From positions 58,874 to 122,873 of the forward strand of contig JH153233.1 of NCBI GenBank assembly GCA_000226015.1: a stretch of DNA of 64,000 bases, written 5' to 3'. The notes below the pieces were generated by a model. The model was given only the letters and a program-made list of their open reading frames with translations. It did not search any database and was not told the origin of the DNA. The stretch comes from Mnemiopsis leidyi (Eukaryota > Ctenophora > Tentaculata > Lobata > Bolinopsidae). Of this stretch, positions 12,401 through 22,679 are shown piece after piece. The translations under genes were made by a program, and so were the position numbers. Positions within the stretch are counted from its first letter, which is position 1. Every line of letters begins with the position of its first letter.

Positions 12401-15400
12401 TAACCAGTAACAATTCGAGTAATACTGTTGACGACGTCTAAGTTTTCACTGTTTATTGCGTTAACTAAGGTGGGTTGAAGGGCCACTAGACGTGGAACAA
12501 TCTGTTCAGCCAACTCCCTGTAAAATAACTTCGTCAAGTTCACAATTCACATGTACAATACCTCGTAATGTGGTAGAGGAAAATTAGATATTCTGATTAT
12601 TATTATTCTAGTTCAGTTAATTAAATTTCACAAGTAGTAAGTTGTTTGGGAGATTTCCGAATGATTAACCTCAGAACTCAAATGACCAAATAACTTGCAA
12701 GAGCAAACCTGTTTACGTGAAGATCCTCCATTGCGTAAGTTGCACTGCACACTGCGTCACACGCTGCGTCAAAGCAGGTATGGGAAGGTGTGCCGGTCGT
12801 TACTATATCAAATATTTTGGGGAGGATCTTCCCTTGCGCCACTGCACGTGCATCAAATTCACCTGTTAATACTTAGCTTCAGTCGAATATTTTAGAATTT
12901 TTATGGTATTTATTAAAAGCAATGTTACAATAACTTACCGACTCAGGGTCATAGAAAAAATGAAAATTATCATAATAGTAATTTCTTAGCTAATTTTACT
13001 GGGAAAGTATTCCTGGTGAACAGTGAACTGGGACAGGGGCCAGAGCCAGCGGAGCCTAAGCATGTGGAAAACAGCGTCACTCGGACATAAATATCTGGGG
13101 CAAAACGTTTTGGGATGCGATGTTTTTGGGCAGGATGACGGGAATTTGCTATTTAGTTGTAAAGGCACCTTAGTTTTAAAGCTCCATCTATGAAAATGTT
13201 CAAATAATCATTATGACTGGTAAGTGACTGGCTTCAAGAATGATATAGTCAAGCCGCCAGTTCTCAAAGTCAAAACTTAGTGTTCATCGTTAGATAATTA
13301 GATGGCGACCGAGATTAAATGAGGTCTTGCGGAAACCAAAATTATGCAATTAAAAGCAATATGAATCATAAATCATACCGGCCAATAAAACTGTCCCTTG
13401 TCTAATTATAGAAGTATACTTAAAACTAAGACAGTCTAAATATCTTAACTCCAAGTAAAGTAAAAGCAAGGACCCACCTAAGACAAGCCAACTGCCCCAG
13501 CATCTAAAGACATGATTCTGTGTAAAATCAGGGTTAGGCAGAACAGCACTGTTAGCCGTTACAAACTCCAAAAAGGAGAAGACGGTGGCTGAACACGACT
13601 GTAGTTGTGTTGTTACGTCCTCTCGTCTTGCAGCTCCTAACTTTAGATACCTGTAGTGGCGTATCGTTAGTAGTGGCGTATCGTTAGTAGTGGCGTATCG
13701 TTAGTAGTGGCGTATCGTTAGTAGTGGCGTATCGTTAGTAGTGGCGTATCGTTAGTAGTGGCGTATCGTTAGTAGTGGCGTATCGTTAATAGTGATACAA
13801 TATGCGACCTGGTCATTGTTCGATACACTGCACAAATTCTAGTTTAAAATTAAAATTCTAGTTTAAAATTAGAATTAGTTTTGAAATTAGAAGTTTTGCA
13901 TCACAATCAAGTTTTGTATCAGAATCAATTTTTAGCTAGTGTTCTATATATCGAGGCGAAATTCGAAATTGCTCTTGTGCTGATACAGTGATGGTAATAG
14001 GAAACTTTAGTAAAATTGCTTTAAGTTAGAAATATTAGTTGATAGTTTTTATACATATTGATGTCAAATTAAACAAGACAACTCCTTTTTAACATTTCGG
14101 AACCCAATAATCTCCAGTCAAGTAAATTCTACTCTTTAATGCACTTTGCAGGGTGTTATAAAAAGGCTAACCTTAGGAGTTCGTCATTTCCGATTTTTGA
14201 TTTAGGCCTTAATTTTTTTAAATGATAATAGGAAGTTGGAAAAATGACGCTGAAAAAAAGATATGCCAGTTGAGCCAGTTTAGGGCTTGCTACGGCAAAT
14301 GCACGCGTGCAATTAAGTTAAACGTTGTACTGTGCTGCGCTTTTCTCACGTTTCTTTGTTTTGTTTGTTATGATTTTCATTGCTAAACTTTAAAAACGCA
14401 AAAACATTGTTTGTGATGGGAGTTTATGGACAATCGATACGGCAAACGAAAGTGAATTTTGGGGAGAAGATTAATAAAGAATAAATAAAAAACGATTTAG
14501 GGTGAAAGGGGAAGTCAAAAATTTCAAATTTTAATCAGCTGCAGCACTAGACATAACAGGTAACAACGTTGACACAATTTTAATTAATGATTTCCAACAA
14601 ATTTGGACACAGCCTAACTCAAATTAGAAAACCTTCTTAAGGTCCTTAAGTAATGAGCTACTAGAAATTTAATTGAATTGGCCAAATATTCGTTGCTCCG
14701 TTTTCGAGAGATTTGAACATGACATTCGTCTTTTTTGTTGTTTTTAGTAACCAATTCCATATTTTAGATAATTTACCGATCGATTAGCTCACAATGTTAA
14801 TCAATACTTGAGATTCAATTCAAATTAATCCCTTCTGCCTATCAGTAGCCATATCAAGTAAACTTTCAATTTTTGGCTTTTGCGGAGGCCCAGCTCTTCC
14901 AGGTCAATATCATATCGACTCAATAATCACTTTAATAATCACTTCTCACCCCCAAACCGGACGTTAATGAATATTTGAAATCAGGCTCTGTGACAGCTCA
15001 ATTTACGTTGGAATAGTAACTCAGTAGTCAATTTAACTTAACCGTTAACATCGATTTAATTTATTTACAAAACTACTTATTCATTTTCAGTCAATGAATC
15101 CTAGATCGCTGCTCATGTTTTTACTTGAAATTTAATTTGCGGGTGATAATTGATTACTCAAAAACTTCCGTTTCCATCTATTTGATTTCGACATTTTATG
15201 CTAAAGATTAAAATAACTGCATTCAGTAGAAAATGATATGGCCGCCTAATATACCGGTCATTTCATGAAAAAATTGAATAAAACCACGTGCGGTTTTCAT
15301 GGCCTCATAGCTTTTGCTCTGTTTGATATTTTGACGAAGTAAAAGAAGAGGTAGGTATAATGGTAGTTAGAAGTAGCTGGGCCCGAGATCACTGGTAATT

Positions 15401-18400
15401 TCTAGTAATAACATATTTTATAAATCACTTTCTTTTAGGGAATGAAACTCGTGATACTGCTGTGTTGCTTTTTGCAGCACAAAGTTTCCTCAAGGGAATA
15501 TACAATTGGCTTTATGCTCAATGAAAAAGACGAGTCGAATTTTGAAAACTTCAAAAAAGTAATCAAGTATGCAATCAACAAAGCCAACAGCAATTCAACC
15601 GGGCCGACATTCAATTATGCCTTTGAGGAGTATGATGGAACATCTGTGTTTGAAGTCGTCAACGCATCCTGCAGCCTCATGACAAAGAACGTCATCATGG
15701 TGATTTCTCCTGACATATCCAACAACATCGCCGTCCAAGCAGATGTTTTTAACAAAGTGAAGATGCCTCTTTTAGCACCGACAGCGACAGATTCCTACCT
15801 AAAAACAGCTGGAAGATCTGAACTGCTTCTCATGGCTCCTTCAGACATGCTCCAGGCACAAGCTGTAGTTGACCTACTCACAAAGTATCGCTGGACTAAA
15901 CTCTCACTTATTGCATCTGACAGTACCTACGGCATTCACAGCGCGACAACTATACAACAGTTACTGATAGAAACTACAGCTGAGGTTACTGTTCAAGAAG
16001 AGTTTGACACTTCAGTTTACTTCTTTGAAGCTGTTAGTGATCCTACCAAGCTCGAACTTGATGACATTCTTAAGAACATGGTTGAGTCTTTGGATAGAGT
16101 TTTTGTTCTTCACTGTGAGGACTTCTATGGAAAATATGTCCTGCAGAAAGCGGAAAAAGCTGGTCTTTTGGGTAAGGACTTTGTTTGGATTGTGACAGAG
16201 AGCATTGTCTCTAATCCACAAGCACTGAGACTTCCAATTTCTGAAGAAAATTCTCGACTTCATTTCCCAACATACTATGAAGGTTTAATTGGCATTTCAA
16301 TCTATGTTGATACACTGAACCCTGCTTTTAGAGCTTTTAAGAGTGATGTCATGACAAGCCTTGGACTTGAAGAAAAAGATATCACCCCTGTCGTTACAAT
16401 GTTATATGATGCTGTTATGCTTGCTACTCAGTCACTTAAGGACAATGCAGTTGAGCTGGAAAGAAGTGGAGTGGTCACAGATGCAAGGTGTGGGAAAACT
16501 ATATGGCAGAGTGGAGAATATGTGACAGGGCTCCTTGTTAACACCGAATATTCTGGAGCATCTGGGTTCTACAACTTTGACACCGAGGAAATAACTGGCA
16601 AATACCAGTACAAAATTGTCAACTTTGTCAATCTAGGCATGGGGTTAGAGAGTGGTTTTACAGGCATTGGGACATGGTCTAACGTCAAGGGACTGAATAT
16701 CAACTCAAATGATGTACAATTTCTAGGTGATGTTAAAGAAACTCCCAGGGGTATTGCCAACACTCTTAAAGGTCAACATCTTAAGGTTGGAGCAACACAT
16801 GCCCCTCCTTTTGCTATACTCAAAGAAGGTTGCCAAGGCAATGCTTGTTGGGGAGGAATTTGTCCAGAAATAGTAAGGAGACTGGCTGCAGACCTCGATT
16901 TCACGTATGAATTCATAGTGCCCGAAGATGGGAGGTATGGGCATTTCTACAATAATACGGTGGAAGGGAATGGTGAGTGGGACGGTATGGTGGGAGATCT
17001 TTTGAAGAACAGAATCGACATCATTGCCATGGACTTGTCAGTGAGCTCACAGAGAAGATCTTATATAGACTTCACTTTCTCCTATCAAGATTCTGGAATC
17101 AGTGTAGTCATCAAAGGAGAATCTAAGACTGACAACAGGTTCTTCTTCTTGAGTCCTTTTGCCTTTTCTACATGGGTGGCAATAATAGTTGCATTCGCCA
17201 TAATTTCTTTATTCCAGGTTATTTTTGGAAGATTGTCGCCATATGACCAGCATGAAATGATGGCATTTGCTGTTGAGACCTGTAATTGTGAAAAGTGTGA
17301 GGAGAAAAGAGATAGAAAAAGGATTGACCATGAAACTGATGAAGAAACAAGCAAGGAATGTTTGGCAGTGGAAGCACAAAGGGAGCTGAATTCAGATACA
17401 TTTTCATTAAATAATGCTCTTTGGGTCGTTGGTGGAAATTTAATGGGGCAGGGAGGCGAACCTCTTCCAAGAAGCCCTTCTGGTCGAATGATACTTATGA
17501 CATGGTGGTTTTTTGTCATGCTCATCACAAACATGTATGCAGCTAACCTAACAGCCTTCATGACACTTGATAAACAAGGAGTTCCAATAAAAGCGGCTTC
17601 AGATCTGCTGAAACAGCAAGTTTATAAGTGGGGCCTCCAGCAAAACTCAGTGACATCTGCACTTTTAGAAAACCATATAGATGATATCCAGAAGGATCTG
17701 CAGAAAGGTGCACAATACGTTTCCAGTTTTGATGATGGGATGAGACAGGTTCATGAAGGTGGATATGCACTTATTGAGGACTCACTCTGGCTGGAGTACA
17801 ACATTTCAGACAGCTGTGACATCTTTTTTGTAGGAGAAAAATTGCTGACAATCCCAGTGGCATTTGGACTACCAATTAATTCTCCCCTGGCCAGACTCTT
17901 CAATAGACAGATATTGAAATATCGAGAAGAAGGTTACTTCCAGGATCTTTGGAATCACTATGGAAAAAGAATTGAGGACAGAAAGTGTGGCAAGGACAAT
18001 GTTGGAAATGACAAGACTCTGAGTTTCCAAACATTAGTAGGTATATTCTTGATACTGCTCATTGGCCTGATGGTGAGCTTGGGGCTACTGTTTCTGGAGA
18101 TAATTATGGCTTCAATGTTGGAATCTTTCGACAACGAATTATCTTTTATGGGAAATCTAAAGAGAAGACTGAGGTTAGCATTCTCAAGCACACGTTTCCA
18201 AAGAAAATTCAGGAAAAGAAGAAAGAAACAGTGTAGGTTTTCAACAAGTACCAATAGTCAAGTCATGACTAAGGAAACTTTTCCTGGATAACTTAAGGAT
18301 TGATTTGTGAGATATTGTTATGGTGTGCAAACAAATTATACACTAAAAGATTCTGCCCCAGTAGGATCAGGAGGACTGGTGTCTGCTTATCAGCACTAAT

Positions 18401-19932
18401 TTAAGATCACATAGATTCAAAGATGTTTAATTTCGTATAGAAATTATACATTTTTGTAACTGGACTTCACAAAACATAACAACCAGAAATGAAACCATGT
18501 TATGCATTTGCCCTAATGGTTGGCTTTAAGTACTTTCATCAAACTTTTGACATAGTTTTTTATTTTACCTGCTTCCAACTTCTTCTGGAAGGACTGTCAA
18601 GCATTCTAAAAGAACATTCCATGACTTTGAATCTTGTGAAAACCTGAAAAATTGTAAGTATTGCTGAAATGTTTTCACAAATAAATTGCTGATTTCTACA
18701 TTAACGAGCACTTTTAGATAGATAATTAGAAAGATAATTTTGTTTCAACTCGGTTTATTTTGTAATTGGGGTTGATTTGTAAAGTTAACTCGATTCAAAG
18801 GACCAAATGATACATAAGTGCTTAACTTATTAAGAGTTTAGATTGTGGCAAGTATTAATTGTCTGCACTCTGCAGGTGCATCGGACAGTTTTTAGAATTT
18901 AAATGAGTTTAAGATTTTTACACAGGAAGGTTTTTGGGGAGGGTTCACAAATTGTTTAAGATATCACATTTTAGTGATATTGATAGGATATTTCTTACTT
19001 CTCATAAGTTAATCCCACATTAAATACAAAAAGTTTATGACACTTCCCCAAAATACTTTTCTTTATTGTGAGTCAATCTTAAAACTACCTGGTGATAAGG
19101 TCATTAACAATAGTTTTCCATGATACCATTTGTAAGGCAAGATCGGCCACAGCCAGCGAAAGCTTAGTTACTAGCACTGCATCACCTGCAAATCCAAGTT
19201 AAGGTATGTGAAGTACTTTCTCTTATTACAACTGAATTATCAATAAACAATGAAATGACTTAATGATAAAACTTTTCATTTGATCTCAGATAACAAAGAT
19301 AAAAACAAGCACTGTAAAACAACAATTGAAATGACCTTCACGATACAACTCAAGATGCTTTAGCAAGGAATCTCTTAATGATAAATGGCTATTTTCTGGA
19401 AGTTCTCGAAATTCCTTTTGAATCTTGTTTCGTAACATAGTTGCTGCAAAGTGATTGTTCTCTTTTCCTTTATTTTGAATCAGCAATGTATCAGCTAATT
19501 CCCATGCCCAAACACTGAATAATGAACAAATTGTTATCACCATGATTATTACAATCCTTATGATTTCGAGATAGGTTACTAAAACATAAACGAGGCTCAT
19601 ACCAAAGGCAACATTATTTAAGCTTAATCTAGACCTGAAATCATGGAACTTAATGTTTGTCAGAAGTTGTATTGTTTTCTTTTTATGTAAAAGTACTTAT
19701 CTGCATAATAATATCATCCTTATAATCTTCATGATAATCCAGACATTTTTGAAGACACTATAATATGTGTTGGAGTAAAAATATAAACACTTTCAAATTG
19801 AAACCTGTGCTGAATTTGGCTTAAGTAAGTAGAAGCTTTCTCAACACCAAGCTTATCTCTGTTCTGAGTATTGTATAATATAGAGAGCGCAGCATACACT
19901 TCTTGTAGCTGAGGCTTTCCTGTCCCTGCCAT
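3432..19932 (-). CDS. TNPO3: Transportin-3 (importin-beta family nuclear import receptor), 20 coding exons
   Basis: Homologue of TNPO3, the karyopherin that carries SR splicing factors into the nucleus. Coding exons in gene order: 19805-19932, 19336-19514, 19088-19185, 18569-18643, 13478-13650, 12709-12841, 12405-12517, 11451-11560, 10928-11044, 10313-10427, 8296-8437, 7643-7785, 7267-7434, 6731-6837, 6182-6348, 5545-5658, 5052-5113, 4643-4791, 3809-3987 (or starting up to about 30 bp further upstream inside an 11-bp array), 3432-3581. Landmarks shared with vertebrate TNPO3: SLRDSLL and LAVADLALQM near the N terminus, VLPEEV, the LGAARRED segment, VFRCWGSW, DLGDLR, FSFWFQL, and NPDTVDD near the C terminus. 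The start is the only Met before the conserved first helix. Phases close at all junctions checked except exon 17 to 18. Intron 4 hosts a glutamate receptor gene on the other strand. Several introns begin or end in minisatellites made from the splice site itself. Confidence 0.93.
4009..4205. repeat. 11-bp satellite at an acceptor of TNPO3
   Basis: About 16 copies of an 11-bp unit (plus strand TGTTATGTAGC), broken twice by a short CTCTCT insert. On the gene strand each unit ends in ATAACAG, an acceptor-like AG. The array ends about 20 bp before the CCCCAG acceptor of exon 19. Using an AG inside the array (second unit) restores the reading phase with exon 18 and adds about ten residues without a stop. 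Confidence 0.9.
4207..4514. repeat. 62-bp tandem repeat, 5 copies
   Basis: Four near-identical 62-bp copies starting CGGATAAACACTT at 4207, 4269, 4331 and 4393, and a shorter diverged fifth copy. They lie in TNPO3 intron 18 directly next to the 11-bp satellite. Confidence 0.92.
5680..5729. repeat. 7-bp simple repeat (GTAAACA)n
   Basis: Short run of CAGTAAA units about 20 bp upstream (gene strand) of the acceptor of TNPO3 exon 16. Confidence 0.85.
7151..7312. repeat. 54-bp unit x3 carrying the exon 13 splice donor of TNPO3
   Basis: Three direct copies, 54 bp apart. On the gene strand each holds the last bases of exon 13 (coding ECVAG) followed by the donor GTAAGT. Reading on past the first donor meets an in-frame stop (GGT AAG TAG), so only the first donor keeps the protein open. 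The two intronic copies are silent duplicate exon ends. Confidence 0.92.
7445..7620. repeat. Degenerate array of CACGTG-containing units
   Basis: About ten imperfect 13-16 bp units of the form TCACGTGTTACAAAAA fill TNPO3 intron 12, almost wall to wall between exons 12 and 13. Many carry a CACGTG or ACGTG core. Confidence 0.8.
7760..8069. repeat. 53-bp unit x6 carrying the exon 12 acceptor of TNPO3
   Basis: Six copies at 53-bp spacing (GCCGCG cores at 7771, 7824, 7877, 7930, 7983, 8036). On the gene strand each contains the acceptor CCCGCTCAG followed by the first exon 12 codons (YLNAAIS). Only the copy next to exon 12 is followed by the rest of the exon. The phase of exon 11 (two bases) fits exactly with this acceptor. 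Confidence 0.93.
8606..8945. repeat. Direct duplication of about 170 bp
   Basis: Two diverged copies (about 8606-8755 and 8776-8945) share TCCCACTTGTAATAAA, the GTTCCAGT segment, ACTGGCATG and CGCCTTCTATACTGCTCATT. They lie in TNPO3 intron 10. Confidence 0.85.
9187..9263. repeat. 13-bp tandem repeat in TNPO3 intron 10
   Basis: About six copies of CTTTTGATTGTCA with small changes. Confidence 0.85.
10655..10935. repeat. 19-20 bp array carrying the exon 9 donor of TNPO3
   Basis: About twelve copies of a unit like TATTTACCAATGTATTGAAG, some truncated and one partial duplication with extra sequence. On the gene strand the unit reads CAATACATTGGTAAATA. That is a copy of the end of exon 9 (CAATACCTTG) plus its donor GTAAATA. 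Confidence 0.88.
13010..13155. repeat. Possible member of a small foldback family
   Basis: Contains ACTGGGACAGG near one end and TTTTTGGGCAGGATGACGG near the other. It resembles the ends of the foldback at 40168-40307. The match is weak and the borders are uncertain. Confidence 0.3.
13651..13797. repeat. 17-bp satellite with branch-point-like motif before TNPO3 exon 5
   Basis: Eight copies of a 17-bp unit. On the gene strand the unit is CTACTAACGATACGCCA, which contains TACTAAC, the consensus branch-point heptamer. The array abuts exon 5: the last unit merges into ACTACAG, the acceptor itself. The large intron 4 therefore ends in repeated branch-site motifs. Confidence 0.93.
15442..18291 (+). 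CDS. Ionotropic glutamate receptor subunit, uninterrupted 949-residue frame
   Basis: A ligand-gated cation channel subunit of the plasma membrane. Domains in order: signal peptide (1-17), amino-terminal ANF-like domain (about 20-420), ligand-binding half S1 (about 443-560), M1 (566-598), re-entrant pore loop M2 (657-673), M3 (680-706) with the family signature as MYAANLTAF, S2, M4 (860-888), and a basic cytoplasmic tail. The S1 arginine that grips the ligand carboxylate is present (SSQRRSYIDF). S2 has an Asp (IEDSLWLEY) where GluN1 also has Asp and AMPA receptors have Glu. The Q/R position reads as Gly (MGQG). The M1-M2 linker is long and Cys/charge-rich (CNCEKCEEKRDRKR). Length is usual for the family. 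There are no introns in the coding part, but an acceptor-like TTTTAG just before the Met and a donor-like site near 15350 suggest a 5' UTR intron. The gene lies in TNPO3 intron 4 on the opposite strand. Confidence 0.95.
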   Translation: MKLVILLCCFLQHKVSSREYTIGFMLNEKDESNFENFKKVIKYAINKANSNSTGPTFNYAFEEYDGTSVFEVVNASCSLMTKNVIMVISPDISNNIAVQADVFNKVKMPLLAPTATDSYLKTAGRSELLLMAPSDMLQAQAVVDLLTKYRWTKLSLIASDSTYGIHSATTIQQLLIETTAEVTVQEEFDTSVYFFEAVSDPTKLELDDILKNMVESLDRVFVLHCEDFYGKYVLQKAEKAGLLGKDFVWIVTESIVSNPQALRLPISEENSRLHFPTYYEGLIGISIYVDTLNPAFRAFKSDVMTSLGLEEKDITPVVTMLYDAVMLATQSLKDNAVELERSGVVTDARCGKTIWQSGEYVTGLLVNTEYSGASGFYNFDTEEITGKYQYKIVNFVNLGMGLESGFTGIGTWSNVKGLNINSNDVQFLGDVKETPRGIANTLKGQHLKVGATHAPPFAILKEGCQGNACWGGICPEIVRRLAADLDFTYEFIVPEDGRYGHFYNNTVEGNGEWDGMVGDLLKNRIDIIAMDLSVSSQRRSYIDFTFSYQDSGISVVIKGESKTDNRFFFLSPFAFSTWVAIIVAFAIISLFQVIFGRLSPYDQHEMMAFAVETCNCEKCEEKRDRKRIDHETDEETSKECLAVEAQRELNSDTFSLNNALWVVGGNLMGQGGEPLPRSPSGRMILMTWWFFVMLITNMYAANLTAFMTLDKQGVPIKAASDLLKQQVYKWGLQQNSVTSALLENHIDDIQKDLQKGAQYVSSFDDGMRQVHEGGYALIEDSLWLEYNISDSCDIFFVGEKLLTIPVAFGLPINSPLARLFNRQILKYREEGYFQDLWNHYGKRIEDRKCGKDNVGNDKTLSFQTLVGIFLILLIGLMVSLGLLFLEIIMASMLESFDNELSFMGNLKRRLRLAFSSTRFQRKFRKRRKKQCRFSTSTNSQVMTKETFPG
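18680..18685 (+). terminator. AATAAA polyadenylation signal candidate for the glutamate receptor
   Basis: First AATAAA downstream of the receptor stop codon, about 390 bp away. If it is used, the receptor 3' UTR is antisense to TNPO3 exon 4 (18569-18643). No transcript evidence is available here. Confidence 0.35.
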
Positions 19933-20239
19933 GCTCTAAAGGAATTATACCAATTATTCAATCAATCATTTCAATGATACGATTGTACTAAGATTTTCAG
20001 ATTTGAAACATGATCAACATGAGTTTTAACATTTGAAACATGATTCAGAACATGAGTTTTAATTCTTTCAACAACTACTATTAAATAAATAATTTGAGGA
20101 TACTCTGGATCCTTTGATGACAAGTACAAGTCTTGTGAAGATGGGTTATCCAAACAACGTAAAATACAACCAAACAACATAAAATGCAACGTAAAATACA
20201 ACCTGATCCTTTTTAACGCATCAGCACGTATGTTAAACT

Positions 20240-20995
20240 CACTTAAACACACATCAATATTTGGGCATCTAGAAGCATAATTATAACCCCGCACGTGCAG
20301 TGTGCACTTTTGCATCAGAACGTATGTTAAACTAACTTAAACACACATCCATATTTGGGCATCTAGAAGCATAACTATAACCCCACACGTGCAGTGTGCA
20401 CTTTCGCGTTACTATGTTTCCTACTCACAATTTGCACATGGGCGACTTAACAATCACCAAATATGGTATTTAACACCTAACCAAAATCAAAACTTTACCA
20501 AATATGGTGGGTGACAGACAAACAGAAGAACAGAATCCCAATTATATAATATAGACTTGCTGGAAACCCGGCCTACGGCCGGGATTACCAGCATTCGCAT
20601 CGCCCAGACAACATGAAATATAACCTGATCCTTTTAACCACATCAAAAAACATTAATCAGAATGTATGTTACACCCACTTAAACACATGTCAATATTTTG
20701 GCATCTATAGAAACATAACTGTAACCCTGTACATGCACTTTTGCATTACCATGTTTCCTACTAACAATTTGCACACCTAACACCTAACCAAAGCAAAAAC
20801 CGTACCAAATATGGTCCGTGACAGACATACAATCAATCAATCGATCAAACAAACATATTTCAAAATTTTTAATGTAGATAGCCGGGTAAGCACAGACAAT
20901 GGGAACTATCACCCACTCCTTTTTACCGCATCAAAAAAATGTGGTCCGTGAAAGACAATCAAAGAAACAAACAGAATCCCAACTTTATAATATAG
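20240..20995. repeat. Three copies of a retroposon-like tail
   Basis: The segment with TATTTGGGCATCTAGAAGCA and a CACGTGCAGTGTGCAC core appears at about 20250 and 20345, and in a diverged form at about 20690. Two copies of an end sequence reading CAGAATCCCAA then TATAATATAG occur at about 20530 and 20970. AT-rich TATAATATAG ends recall 3' tails of RTE-type LINEs or their SINE partners, but I cannot assign the family. Confidence 0.55.
20560..20591. repeat. GC-rich hairpin
   Basis: Short inverted repeat with arms CCCGGCC and GGCCGGG around TAC, and outer CTGG/CCAG pairing. It sits at the end of one of the repeated tails. It could be part of the transposable element's 3' structure. Confidence 0.6.
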
Positions 20996-22019
20996 GTAAC
21001 ACTGTAATCTAACTCTAAGATATTAAGTCCTGCATGGAGAAATTTAAGTCACATTGAATTGAATTGAACATTAAGATTCGTGACACAGTACAGCATATGA
21101 TAATTAATAATTTAAAATATATGGAAAGAGGCATTTAGTCAATGTGTCACAGGATGCTTCCTGGAAGAATCCAGTTCTTTTGTCGGGGCACCCTATCTCT
21201 AAGGCCAAAAAATATAATAATCATATCAACAAAACAACAGTAAGTAACAACAATCAAATAATATGCTATAGTATAGTAATAATATTGATTATGCAAACCT
21301 AGAACTATATAAATACGAGTCTACTAAGCTCAGTTGAATCTTAACCAAACTAAAAAGGCCTGGAATTCAACATATTTTCCACCCAGATCTATTTCTAACA
21401 TATATGCAGGTCATTTCTGAATCCTCTGGTGATTTAAGATTGATATTAAATTCCTTCAAATCATCTACTGATTCAAGATTGATAACAAATTCCTTTATAT
21501 CACTGGAAAAGTGTTTGAAGTCAAAACAATCATACACCTTTCATTTTATTAAAAACCCATAATTTACCAATGCAAAAATTTACCAATGCAAAAAATGTAA
21601 GTAACTACTGAAGATAAAGTCATCAAAAGTTCTTTGCTGACTGGAATATACCTTTGGTCCTTTGGAGAGCATTGCAGAATCCCTTAGAGGCTGGGAATGC
21701 ATACTTATAGTTTTAATTCATGAGAGTGAGAAAATGAGAAAATTTATCTCCAGAGTATTGAATGTGGAGAAGGCAGCCTTCACTCCACTAGTCTGTTTTT
21801 AAAATTGGCTTAAAAGTCTTTGAAAACTACAAAAAGTGGTTTTGATATTCAATTGTCAAGCAACCATGTAATAGCGTATTGAAAACCCATGGGATATTAT
21901 ATCCCTGTAAAGATTCACATGAGGTATCCATTCATTAGTATATATAATATAAATGAAAGCTCTAAGAAACAGATAGTTAATAAAAACATCTCTGTCCCCT
22001 AATCTTTCTCAAAACAAAA

Positions 22020-22562
22020 ATCACACAATTTGCAAACTTCTCCAGTGAGCTCTATCTTGAGCAATTAACGTTAAATATTTTAAATCAATTAAATCATTCA
22101 ACGAAAATTTTCGAACACTGAGGTCTTGCAATATCAGTGAGAAAAGGTTTGACTGCGGTCGTCCACGTCGCCCTTGCAACTGTAAGGTGTTGACAGCAAA
22201 GATGAGCGACGAATAGGCTGGACCNNNNNNNNNNNNNNGTGGCGTTTATAGCAAAGACAGATTTTTTTGAAGTTCACTCTGGTGACAACAAGTCTATGAT
22301 CAGAGTATGCCAATGTGCCTGCGTAAGATCTAGAATCCTGCAGCATTGGCGTTGACCTACTCCGACACAGGATGAAATCAATCTGAGAGTAAACTGGAAT
22401 AGTCTTTTTGCTATTACGTCCGGCACTCCAGTCCTTCCTCCAACCAGTGTAAGTAGTTGTATGACGAGCAGGATGACAAAAACCAGTATTAGTGGCAAAT
22501 AAGTCAAATTCTGATAAAAAGTCTAACAAATGTTCTCCCATTTCATTACGCAATCCCATTCA
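22020..22562 (-). mobile_element. Decayed LINE: endonuclease fragment joined to the ORF2 tail
   Basis: On the minus strand 22562-22250 codes for the end of an APE-type endonuclease domain: LLDFLSEFDLFATNT, then HPARHTTTYT, QIDFILCRSR and the catalytic-motif region YSDHRLV. Beyond a 14-base assembly gap (22225-22238), 22200-22020 codes for the usual end of such ORF2 proteins (GRRGRPQSN, LIAQDRAHWRSLQI). The whole reverse transcriptase domain between them is missing, so this is an internally deleted dead copy. Clade cannot be fixed without a search. Confidence 0.8.
22225..22238. other. Assembly gap
   Basis: Run of 14 N inside the LINE fragment. Confidence 0.99.
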
Positions 22563-22679
22563 TTAGTACTGATTTGAAATCAAATTAAGATCTAACTCTT
22601 CCACATTGATTGGTCTCTGATATAGTTTCAATTTGTTAAAAAACGAGTTTTTGATTCTTTTGAGTAAAACTATTGGGAC

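Noticed and set aside
17085-17561. 158-residue frame on the minus strand
   Set aside because: It is the antisense shadow of the glutamate receptor coding region, with no homology.
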